Shown here: positions 1-5,557 of the stretch, piece after piece
Layout of the letters: every line of letters starts with the position of its first letter
Numbering within the stretch: the first letter of the stretch is position 1
DNA from: Eubacteriales bacterium
GTDB taxonomy: Bacteria; Bacillota; Clostridia; Oscillospirales; Oscillospiraceae
Length of the DNA stretch: 5,557 bases
Direction of reading: 5' to 3'
NCBI GenBank assembly: GCA_030528965.1
Contig: JAUMXS010000077.1
Location: 1 to 5,557, forward strand
Translations under genes and position numbers: made by a program
Notes under the pieces: generated by a model
The model's database searches: none
What the model saw: only the letters and a program-made list of their open reading frames with translations
Told to the model about the DNA's origin: nothing

Positions 1-10
1 AGGTCTCACC

Positions 11-1813
11 TTACATGATGCCGGCGATTTCACGGAACTGACGGCGAACTTCAACAACGATGCTCTGCGCAGCATTCTGAACAGCGGACATGGTCAGCGC
101 GCCAAAGACGAAGACGAGCATGGTGCCGACAAACAGACCGGTCAGAACGGCGGGGTTGGTAACGGAGAGGTCGAGGGTCTTCCCGTCCATGTAGGATTCA
201 GCGACTTCGACATAAGAAACAAGCAGAGCCAGGGCGGTGAGGGCGGCGGAGCCAATGGCGAAGCCCTTACCGGTAGCAGCGGTGGTGTTGCCGAGGCTGT
301 CCAGAGCGTCGGTGCGTTCACGGACTTCCTCACCCAGACCGCTCATCTCAGCGATACCGCCGGCGTTGTCGGCAACAGGACCGTAAGCGTCGGTGGCAAG
401 GGTGATACCCAGAGTGGCCAGCATGCCGATGGCGGCAATACCGATACCGTAAAGACCATTGTTAAAGGAGAGCGCGTAATCGGCGGAGTTGGTGTTCAGA
501 GAACCGCCGGCGCTGATAAAGCTGACGATAACAGCAACGCCAACAATGAGGATGGGGTAAGCAGTGGACTTCATGCCCAGAGAGATACCGCCGATGATCG
601 TGGTGGCAGCACCGGTTTCGGTGGCGTCAGCCAGGACCTGAGTGGGCTTGTATGTATCAGAGGTGTAGTATTCGGTGACATAGCCGATGGCACATCCGGC
701 AGCCAGACCACAGAAGATGGCAATCAGGATGCCGATCCAGCTGGCGCCCTCAACACCGCTCATGATGAAGTAGGTGAGGGGAATGCAGGCAACAGCACAG
801 AGAGCCGCGGCGAAATAAGTACCGGTACGCATGGACTTGAGCAGTTCACGCTGAGTGGCCTTCTCACCGGTGCGGATCATGAAGGTGCCGATCAGAGAGC
901 AGATAACACCAACAACGGCGATGGAGAGAGGCAGAAGCATGCCGTTCCAGCCGTAGCCGGCGGCGGCGCCGATGGCGAAGGTGGCGAGGATGGAACCGAC
1001 ATAGCTTTCATAAAGGTCAGCGCCCATGCCGGCGACGTCGCCGACGTTGTCGCCGACGTTGTCCGCGATGACGGCCGGGTTGCGCGGGTCGTCTTCCGGA
1101 ATGCCTTGCTCGACTTTGCCGACGAGGTCGTCGCCGACGGTGTCGCCGACGTTGTCAGCGATGGTAGCGGGGTTACGGGGGTCATCTTCAGGGATACCGG
1201 CTTCGACTTTACCGACGAGGTCGGCGCCGACGTCAGCGGCCTTGGTGAAGATACCGCCGCCTACGCGGGCGAACAGAGCGGCGCAGGAAGCGCCCATGCC
1301 GAACATAACCATGGTGGTGGCGATTTCTTCGGCACCGCAGCCGAAACCCTTCTGGAGAATCAGGAACCAGACGGAAACGTCCAGAATACCCAGACCGACA
1401 ACGGTGAAGCCCATGACCGAACCGGAGGAGATGGCCACGCGCAGACCGCGGTTGAGACTTTCAGAAGCAGCATTTGCGGTTCTGGCATTGGAGGAGGTCG
1501 CAATCTTCATACCGATGAAGCCGGCCAGGCAGGAGTAAATACCGCCGGTGATGAAGGCAAACGGTACGAACGGGGACAGCATACCAAAGCCGTAGGCCAG
1601 AACGGCCAGAATGACCGCGATGATGGCAAATATGAGACCGACCGTCTTATACTGCCGCTTGAGGTAGGCGTTGGCACCCTGACGGATGGCCGACGCGATT
1701 TTCTGCATGGTCTCGTTCCCTTCGGAGAACTGCATGACCTTGCACTTCTGATAATAGGCAAAGCCGAGCGCGATGACAGCACCAACAATGCCGATCCAGA
1801 ACAGGTTTTCCAT
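11..1813 (-). CDS. hppA: Membrane-bound ion-translocating pyrophosphatase, with duplicated catalytic loop and truncated C-terminus
   Basis: The family hydrolyses cytosolic pyrophosphate and uses the energy to pump Na+ and/or H+ across the membrane, normally as a homodimer with 16 helices per subunit. Seen in the 600-residue product: about 14 hydrophobic segments; the [11 protein letters not shown] motif (residues 194-204); the first acidic motif EDDPRNP...DNVGDxVGD, present twice (198-228 and 229-259); the second acidic motif [13 protein letters not shown] (474-486); and [10 protein letters not shown] (508-517). Alanine at 512, where K+-independent enzymes carry lysine, indicates the K+-dependent class. 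ADLYESY (265-271) places the sixth-helix glutamate as in the Thermotoga Na+-pumping enzyme rather than as in plant H+ pumps, so Na+ transport is likely but unproven. The frame ends at TAA just after [11 protein letters not shown], where relatives continue for roughly 100 residues with helices 15-16 and the third acidic motif (GDTVGDPxKDTSGP). As written, the product should be inactive. The start is supported by GGGAG 10 nt upstream. Family assignment is near certain; functionality is doubtful. Confidence 0.95.
   Translation of the reverse strand: MENLFWIGIVGAVIALGFAYYQKCKVMQFSEGNETMQKIASAIRQGANAYLKRQYKTVGLIFAIIAVILAVLAYGFGMLSPFVPFAFITGGIYSCLAGFIGMKIATSSNARTANAASESLNRGLRVAISSGSVMGFTVVGLGILDVSVWFLILQKGFGCGAEEIATTMVMFGMGASCAALFARVGGGIFTKAADVGADLVGKVEAGIPEDDPRNPATIADNVGDTVGDDLVGKVEQGIPEDDPRNPAVIADNVGDNVGDVAGMGADLYESYVGSILATFAIGAAAGYGWNGMLLPLSIAVVGVICSLIGTFMIRTGEKATQRELLKSMRTGTYFAAALCAVACIPLTYFIMSGVEGASWIGILIAIFCGLAAGCAIGYVTEYYTSDTYKPTQVLADATETGAATTIIGGISLGMKSTAYPILIVGVAVIVSFISAGGSLNTNSADYALSFNNGLYGIGIAAIGMLATLGITLATDAYGPVADNAGGIAEMSGLGEEVRERTDALDSLGNTTAATGKGFAIGSAALTALALLVSYVEVAESYMDGKTLDLSVTNPAVLTGLFVGTMLVFVFGALTMSAVQNAAQSIVVEVRRQFREIAGIM
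1037..1060. repeat. 12-bp perfect tandem repeat within the loop
   Basis: GTCGCCGACGTT occurs twice back to back at 1037-1048 and 1049-1060, with a slightly altered pair at 1130-1153. On the minus strand it encodes the natural NVGD-NVGD doublet of the catalytic motif. Such short GC-rich repeats could seed the misalignment behind the larger 93-bp duplication. Confidence 0.85.
1037..1222 (-). repeat. 93-bp in-frame tandem duplication of the HppA catalytic loop
   Basis: Two head-to-tail units of 93 bp, 1130-1222 (residues 198-228, read first) and 1037-1129 (residues 229-259), each encode [31 protein letters not shown]. Aligned by eye without gaps they differ at 17 of 93 bases. The three amino-acid differences are A205/Q236, T217/V248 and T225/N256, which account for 6 of the mismatches; the other 11 are silent. 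Members of this family normally carry one copy of this loop. The second unit continues into the normal [12 protein letters not shown] sequence, and the first is preceded by the normal KAADVGA sequence. Confidence 0.95.
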
Positions 1814-1822
1814 GACTTGTTC

Positions 1823-1828
1823 ACTCCC
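1823..1828 (-). promoter_or_regulatory. Ribosome-binding site of hppA
   Basis: On the minus strand GGGAGTG lies about 10 nt before the ATG at 1813-1811. It supports this start, whose product begins MENLFWIG, a normal membrane-pyrophosphatase N-terminus. A longer upstream start would run through AT-rich leader sequence and is not needed. Confidence 0.7.
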
Positions 1829-1865
1829 AATGATTTGTTGAGTTTGTTCAACCCGCTTCCTGTAC

Positions 1866-1889
1866 CGGAAAAACCGAAGATATTTTCCG
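1866..1889 (-). promoter_or_regulatory. Hairpin in the hppA leader
   Basis: CGGAAAA (1866-1872) and TTTTCCG (1883-1889) form a perfect 7-bp inverted repeat with a 10-nt loop. It lies between the proposed hppA promoter and its ribosome-binding site, so it would form in the mRNA leader. No uridine run follows it on the minus strand, so it is not an obvious terminator. A regulatory or mRNA-stabilising role is inference only. Confidence 0.35.
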
Positions 1890-1905
1890 ACGCAGTTATA
1901 GCATT

Positions 1906-1937
1906 ATTATATTAAACTGAATGGCGAAATTTTTCAA
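1906..1937 (-). promoter_or_regulatory. Possible hppA promoter
   Basis: Reading the minus strand, a perfect TATAAT lies at 1911-1906 and TTGAAA at 1937-1932, with a 20-bp spacer. That spacing is longer than the usual 16-18 bp, so either the -35 is elsewhere or the promoter is weak. The surroundings are strongly AT-rich, unlike the coding DNA. Transcription would start near 1899, giving a leader of about 85 nt. Confidence 0.35.
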
Positions 1938-2032
1938 ACATCCTAAAGTATAACTTTTATAGGAATTCTCAGCAGAATTTGAGCAGAACAAACAAAAAGA
2001 TGCAAATGTCGATTTTGAAAGGGGCAAAACTG

Positions 2033-2061
2033 TTGCAATTGATGGTTTAAATAGATATAAT
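2033..2061 (+). promoter_or_regulatory. Sigma-A-type promoter of the hydantoinase gene
   Basis: TTGCAA (2033-2038), a 17-bp spacer, and a perfect TATAAT (2056-2061). Transcription would start near 2068, about 38 nt before the proposed ATG at 2106. The divergent arrangement with hppA leaves roughly 120 bp between the two promoter candidates, enough for a shared regulator, but no clear operator was recognised. Confidence 0.65.
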
Positions 2062-2093
2062 ACCAACGGGGAAAATTTGATTAAGATATGGAT

Positions 2094-2098
2094 GGGGG
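2094..2098 (+). promoter_or_regulatory. Ribosome-binding site that decides the hydantoinase start
   Basis: A GGGGG run lies 7 nt before the ATG at 2106, a good spacing, and can pair with the anti-Shine-Dalgarno sequence if one G-U pair is allowed. The in-frame upstream ATG at 2088 has only a GGGGA about 15 nt away, and it would add MDGGYY, which is not typical of the family. The ATG at 2106 is therefore preferred. Confidence 0.6.
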
Positions 2099-2105
2099 CT
2101 ATTAT

Positions 2106-3464
2106 ATGCTCTGTATCAAAAATGGTACGCTCGTCGCGCCGCAGGGGCGCTGGCGGGCGAATATTTTTATAGAGAACGGAAAGATTGTTCCTGAGTCCTG
2201 CGCTGATCCTTCGGCAGAGTGTTATGATGCTTCCGGCTGTCTTATATTTCCGGGATTTATTGATGCGCACACGCATTTGGAGATGGACACCGGAACGACT
2301 GTGACGGCCGATGATTTTCCCAGCGGAACAGGTGCTGCTCTGATCGGCGGAACAACCGTAATTCTGGATTTCGCAACGCAGGAACGGGGCGGTACGCTTT
2401 CCGATGCGCTGCGGATCTGGCATTCCCGGGCTGACGGACGATGCGCCTGCGATTATGGATTCCATATGGCTGTGACAGAGTGGAATGATGCGGTCAGGGC
2501 TGAGCTTCCGATCATGGCCGAACAGGGCGTTACGAGTTTTAAGGCCTATATGGCCTATGATAATCTGCGGCTGAACGATGATGAGCTGAGAGAACTCTTT
2601 GCCGCTGCCCGCGGGATCGGTGTCGTGGGAGTCCATTGTGAACTGGGCGACATGGTGAATCGTCGTGTGAGTGAATTGCTGGATGAAGGGCACATAGAAC
2701 CCTTATGGCATCCGCGCAGCCGGCCCAATGAGGTGGAAGCATTGGCTGTTCGGCGCTGTCTCGAGCTTGCCCGCGAGGCGAACGGAAACGCTTGGGTGGT
2801 ACATCTGAGTACGCGGGAAGGTCTTGATGAGATCGCGTCCGCACGCGCCCTCGGTCAGAATATTCTCTGCGAAACCTGCCCACAGTATCTTACTCTGACG
2901 GATGATGTATACGATGCTCCTGATTTTGAGGGGGCCAAGTTTGTCTGTTCCCCGCCGATCCGTTCCGAGACAGACAGGGAAGGTCTGTGGAAAGGCATTT
3001 ACGAAAATAATATAGATATAATATCCACAGATCACTGCAGTTTCCGCTTCCGCGGACAAAAAGAGCTGGGGAAAGACAGCTTTGCGGACATTCCCAACGG
3101 ACTGCCGGGGATCGAGCATCGTCCTGCTCTGTTGTGGACCTATGGTGTCGCGGCGGGACGGATCACGGCGGAACGTTTCGTAGATTTGCTGTCTGCAGAA
3201 CCTGCCCGGCGATTCGGATTATCCGGGAAAAAGGGAAATCTGGAACCCGGTGCGGATGCGGATATTGTAATCTGGGATCCAGATGCCGAATGGACACTGA
3301 CGGCGGATACTATTCACATGGCGGCCGATTACAGTCCCTGGGAGGGCTGTGCCATGAAGGGACGTGCACGTGCGGTGTTTCTCAGAGGAGAATTGTCTGC
3401 GGAGAACGGGCGCATCATTCGTCCGAATGACGGACAGTATCTGTTCCGCGGACCCAGCCTTTGA
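2106..3464 (+). CDS. Dihydropyrimidinase / D-hydantoinase (amidohydrolase superfamily)
   Basis: A cytosolic, binuclear-metal cyclic amidase that opens dihydropyrimidine or 5-substituted hydantoin rings to N-carbamoyl amino acids. In the 452-residue form starting at 2106, the product opens MLCIKNGTLVAP, typical of the family, and carries every expected ligand: DAHTH (H55, H57), the carboxylated lysine in SFKAYMAY (K146), VHCE (H177), VHLS (H233) and STDHC (D309). Further family motifs are ETCPQYL, CSPPIR, NGLPGIEHR and ADYSPWEG. Length and C-terminal composite domain (ending about residue 450) are normal, so it looks intact. The motifs resemble E. coli HyuA (YgeZ) as well as dihydropyrimidinases; substrate cannot be fixed from sequence. 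No carbamoylase, dihydropyrimidine dehydrogenase or permease is next to it here. It has its own promoter and a terminator about 50 bp downstream, so it is probably monocistronic. The ATG at 2088 would give a 458-residue form. Confidence 0.93.
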   Translation: MLCIKNGTLVAPQGRWRANIFIENGKIVPESCADPSAECYDASGCLIFPGFIDAHTHLEMDTGTTVTADDFPSGTGAALIGGTTVILDFATQERGGTLSDALRIWHSRADGRCACDYGFHMAVTEWNDAVRAELPIMAEQGVTSFKAYMAYDNLRLNDDELRELFAAARGIGVVGVHCELGDMVNRRVSELLDEGHIEPLWHPRSRPNEVEALAVRRCLELAREANGNAWVVHLSTREGLDEIASARALGQNILCETCPQYLTLTDDVYDAPDFEGAKFVCSPPIRSETDREGLWKGIYENNIDIISTDHCSFRFRGQKELGKDSFADIPNGLPGIEHRPALLWTYGVAAGRITAERFVDLLSAEPARRFGLSGKKGNLEPGADADIVIWDPDAEWTLTADTIHMAADYSPWEGCAMKGRARAVFLRGELSAENGRIIRPNDGQYLFRGPSL

Positions 3465-3513
3465 ATGGAAGTTTACTGTTTTTATTTGACCGGCTTTTCG
3501 AAGGAAAACAATT

Positions 3514-3543
3514 AAAAAAGCTGTTTATGAAACAGACTTTTTT
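3514..3543 (+). terminator. Intrinsic terminator after the hydantoinase gene
   Basis: CTGTTT (3521-3526), an ATG loop, and AAACAG (3530-3535) form a 6-bp hairpin followed by ACTTTTTT. Six A residues at 3514-3519 can pair with the six T residues at 3538-3543, extending the stem around a bulged A. It lies about 50 bp after the stop codon and separates the hydantoinase from the downstream transporter. Confidence 0.7.
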
Positions 3544-3582
3544 ATCAAAATTTTCAAATATCAGAAAATTAAGAATTTTTTC

Positions 3583-3611
3583 GTGCAATTTTACATTTCC
3601 TATGGTAGAAT
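3583..3611 (+). promoter_or_regulatory. Extended -10 promoter of the Na+/Pi cotransporter gene
   Basis: GTGCAA (3583-3588), a 17-bp spacer, and TAGAAT (3606-3611) preceded by TGG, which is an extended -10 (TGnTAGAAT). A TTTACA at 3590-3595 is a better -35 match but sits only 10 bp from this -10. Transcription would begin near 3618, leaving an unusually long leader of about 124 nt before the ATG at 3742. Confidence 0.5.
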
Positions 3612-3646
3612 TCTAAAGGTTTAAAAGAGATATAAGAAAAAGTATT

Positions 3647-3712
3647 ATGTCGCGTAATGTATCATGGCAGGCACCGAATGATGCGGTACTGCGGATGGTA
3701 TACCGGGAGTGA
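3647..3712 (+). other. Possible 21-codon leader ORF
   Basis: An ATG at 3647 opens a 21-codon frame (MSRNVSWQAPNDAVLRMVYRE) that ends at TGA 3710-3712, 29 nt before the cotransporter start. Only a weak AAGAAAAAG lies upstream as a ribosome-binding site. No attenuator-like run of regulatory codons is visible. It may be chance; it is listed because it fills most of a long leader. Confidence 0.2.
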
Positions 3713-3727
3713 CCGGATGTTTTGCTT

Positions 3728-3733
3728 AAGGAG
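3728..3733 (+). promoter_or_regulatory. Ribosome-binding site of the Na+/Pi cotransporter gene
   Basis: AAGGAG lies 8 nt before the ATG at 3742, a near-ideal site that fixes this start. An ATG-TAA pair at 3735-3740 falls between the site and the gene but is only 1 nt from the AAGGAG, too close to be used. Confidence 0.85.
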
Positions 3734-3741
3734 TATGTAAA

Positions 3742-5502
3742 ATGGATTTATTCTCTGTAATCGGATTATTTGGCGGTCTCGCGTTTTTCCTCTACGGAAT
3801 GCATGTCATGTCTTCGGGCCTCGGGAAAATCGCCGGCGGCCGTCTGGAGCGGATGCTGAAGAAAATTACATCAAATCGGTTTAAAGGACTGCTGCTTGGA
3901 GCGGGCGTTACGATAGCCATTCAGTCTTCGTCTGCGCTGACTGTTATGCTGGTGGGATTTGTAAATTCCGGTATCATGTCGCTGCAGCAGACCGTGCCGA
4001 TCATCATGGGTTCCAATATCGGCACCACGCTGACTGCCTGGATCCTGAGCCTGGCAGGTCTGGAAAGCGGTAATTTCTTTCTTCGTTTGCTTAAGCCTGA
4101 GAATTTTTCGCTGATTCTCGCGCTCATCGGTGTTCTGCTTATCATGATCTCCAAGCGTCAGCGCCGGAAGGATATCGGCGGAATCATGGTGGGATTTGCT
4201 GTTCTGATGTACGGCATGAAACTCATGAGTCAGGCGGTCAGTCCTCTTGCGGAAAGCCCGGAGTTTATGAGCCTGATGACGGCTTTTGCCAACCCGCTTC
4301 TCGGTGTTTTGGTCGGTACTCTTGTCACCGGTGTTATTCAGAGTTCCGCGGCTTCCGTCGGTATTCTGCAGGCTCTGTCTTTGACGGGCGGCGTGACCTA
4401 CGGAATGGCGCTGCCTATCATTATGGGTCAGAATATCGGTACCTGCGTGACCGCGCTGCTTTCGAGTATTGGCGTCAATCGCAATGCCAAACGTGTTGCT
4501 GTTGTCCATATCAGTTTTAATATTATCGGAACGGTTCTGTTCCTGTGCCTTTTCTATGGACTGAATGCTGTCATCGGTTTCTCATTCATAGACAGTCCCA
4601 TCGATGCGGCCGGTATTGCGTTCTGCCACAGTGTTTTCAATGTCTTTACCACGGTTATTTTGATTCCGTTCACCAAACAGCTCGTACGTCTCGCAGAGAT
4701 GGTTATTCCTGCCTCGGAAAAGGAAGCAAAAGAAGAATATCCGCTGTTGGACAAGCGCCTTTTGGCCACGCCGGCGGTTGCGGCTTCTGCTTGTTACAGC
4801 ATGACGATCGAGATGGCGCAGCTCTCCCGAAACACAACGCTTTCCTCGCTTACCCTGCTGGATAAGTTCTCCGAGAAAGTATCTGATCAGGTTCAGAAGG
4901 ATGAAAGTCGACTGGACGATTATGAGGATAAGCTCGGCACTTATCTGGTGAAGCTGTCCGGTAAAGAACTGGGTGATCGTGAGGGACGTATGATCTCGCA
5001 GATGCTTCACTGCATCGGAAACTTTGAACGGATCGGCGATCATGCATCGCATATTGAGAACTCGGCCCGCGAAATGCATGAAAAAGGGATCGCTTTTTCG
5101 GCGAATGCGGATGAAGATCTGATGACGCTGAGAAGAGCGCTGGAGGAGATCCTCCGTCTGACTGTCGAGGCGTATGAGACAACAAGCGTCGAGACGGCCC
5201 GAAAGGTCGAGCCTCTGGAACAGGTCATTGACCTTATCAGTGAGCGCGCCCGCATGCATCACATTGAGCGGCTGCGTGAAGGACACTGTACGATCGAGCT
5301 GGGCTTTATTCTGTCGGATCTGCTTGCGGATATCGAGCGTATTTCCGACCATTGTTCCAACGTTGCGGCTTGTATCATTGAGCTGCAAAACGATGGAATG
5401 GGAACACATGAATACCTTAATGCTCTTAAAACCGGGGACAATCAGGAATTTGCCGAGTTTTACAACCGCTTCCTGAAGTGGTTTTCCCCTAAAGAGCATT
5501 GA
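3742..5502 (+). CDS. Na+/phosphate cotransporter family protein with C-terminal PhoU-like domain
   Basis: An inner-membrane protein of the NptA/YjbB type (Na/Pi-cotransporter family), thought to move phosphate coupled to Na+; the E. coli relative YjbB mainly exports it. The 586-residue product has the diagnostic pair of transport repeats: QSSSA (61-65) with GSNIGT (90-95), and QSSAAS (200-205) with GQNIGT (229-234). Several hydrophobic helices run from residue 1 to about 315. From about 340 to 560 it is soluble and helical, with two PhoU-type metal-binding motifs, ERIGDH (429-434) and ERISDH (532-537), the second about 100 residues after the first as expected of a two-bundle PhoU fold. The PhoU part probably regulates transport by phosphate status. 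Length and domain order are normal for the family and the gene looks intact. It has its own promoter and long leader. Direction of transport cannot be read from sequence. Confidence 0.93.
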   Translation: MDLFSVIGLFGGLAFFLYGMHVMSSGLGKIAGGRLERMLKKITSNRFKGLLLGAGVTIAIQSSSALTVMLVGFVNSGIMSLQQTVPIIMGSNIGTTLTAWILSLAGLESGNFFLRLLKPENFSLILALIGVLLIMISKRQRRKDIGGIMVGFAVLMYGMKLMSQAVSPLAESPEFMSLMTAFANPLLGVLVGTLVTGVIQSSAASVGILQALSLTGGVTYGMALPIIMGQNIGTCVTALLSSIGVNRNAKRVAVVHISFNIIGTVLFLCLFYGLNAVIGFSFIDSPIDAAGIAFCHSVFNVFTTVILIPFTKQLVRLAEMVIPASEKEAKEEYPLLDKRLLATPAVAASACYSMTIEMAQLSRNTTLSSLTLLDKFSEKVSDQVQKDESRLDDYEDKLGTYLVKLSGKELGDREGRMISQMLHCIGNFERIGDHASHIENSAREMHEKGIAFSANADEDLMTLRRALEEILRLTVEAYETTSVETARKVEPLEQVIDLISERARMHHIERLREGHCTIELGFILSDLLADIERISDHCSNVAACIIELQNDGMGTHEYLNALKTGDNQEFAEFYNRFLKWFSPKEH

Positions 5503-5544
5503 GGCACAAATGATAAACGACCGGAGTCTGGTTATATGATCCGC

Positions 5545-5550
5545 AGGAGA
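5545..5550 (+). promoter_or_regulatory. Possible ribosome-binding site for a following gene
   Basis: AGGAGA lies 7 nt before the window edge, in the 55 bp after the cotransporter stop. No terminator with a T-run is seen between them; there is only a weak ACCGG/CTGGT hairpin at 5520-5532. A gene in the same transcript could start just outside the window. Confidence 0.25.
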
Positions 5551-5557
5551 TAAGCTC

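Noticed and set aside
11..13. Stop-codon reassignment (TAA read as Glu) to explain the hppA stop
   Set aside because: TAA-as-Glu is not known in bacteria, the other two genes give no support (both end in TGA and contain no in-frame TAA), and a point mutation, small deletion or sequence error is simpler.
1037..1222. CRISPR array or mobile-element repeat
   Set aside because: The two units are adjacent with no spacers, lie in frame inside a coding region, and encode the same catalytic motif; no transposase or terminal inverted repeats are present.
1026..1915. Long plus-strand open frames opposite hppA (170 and 269 codons)
   Set aside because: They are antisense to a clearly coding gene, have low-complexity composition caused by the GC-rich third positions and the repeated loop, lack a ribosome-binding site, and resemble no family.
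1896..2693. Minus-strand 265-codon frame over the start of the hydantoinase
   Set aside because: It is antisense to a gene with full catalytic motifs and its own promoter. The predicted protein shows no recognisable domain and runs through the AT-rich promoter gap.
4582..5499. Minus-strand 305-codon frame opposite the cotransporter's PhoU half
   Set aside because: It is a shadow of a well-supported gene, with no recognisable motif or ribosome-binding site.
5510..5539. Nine-codon ORF after the cotransporter (MINDRSLVI)
   Set aside because: It is too short, has no convincing ribosome-binding site, and nothing distinguishes it from chance.

Overview
The window holds three long genes and reads as chromosomal DNA of an anaerobic bacterium with Firmicutes-type signals: strong purine-rich ribosome-binding sites, sigma-A-like promoters in AT-rich gaps, and an intrinsic terminator. 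The gene set (membrane pyrophosphatase, hydantoinase-family amidohydrolase, Na+/phosphate cotransporter with a PhoU tail) suggests a Negativicutes- or Clostridia-like organism. That placement is inference from gene content and style, not from a marker gene.

Layout. Positions 11-1813 (minus strand) carry hppA, a K+-dependent membrane-bound ion-pumping pyrophosphatase. A 292-bp AT-rich divergent gap follows, with a promoter candidate for each side. Positions 2106-3464 (plus) encode a dihydropyrimidinase / D-hydantoinase with all its metal ligands. A 277-bp gap then holds a hairpin terminator, a promoter and a long leader. Positions 3742-5502 (plus) encode a Na+/Pi cotransporter-family protein with a C-terminal PhoU-like domain. 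The last 55 bp hold only a possible ribosome-binding site for a gene beyond the window.

The most unusual thing is in hppA. The catalytic loop between the fifth and sixth membrane helices, the family signature, is present twice in tandem (residues 198-228 and 229-259; an exact 93-bp period). The two copies match at 28 of 31 residues but only about 82% of bases, and most differences are silent. In addition, the reading frame stops at TAA where the family normally continues with Glu-Gly, so the product lacks the last two membrane helices and the third acidic catalytic motif. The gene is therefore a decaying or chimeric allele, a truly novel double-loop variant, or a sequence/assembly error. The window alone cannot decide.

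How the genes might work together: HppA hydrolyses cytosolic pyrophosphate to phosphate while pumping Na+ and/or H+ outward, and the Na+/Pi protein couples phosphate movement to Na+. The two share phosphate and possibly Na+ as currencies, but each has its own signals, so this is a loose theme rather than an operon. The hydantoinase is an independent catabolic gene. Apart from the hppA anomaly, nothing points to a new multi-gene system.
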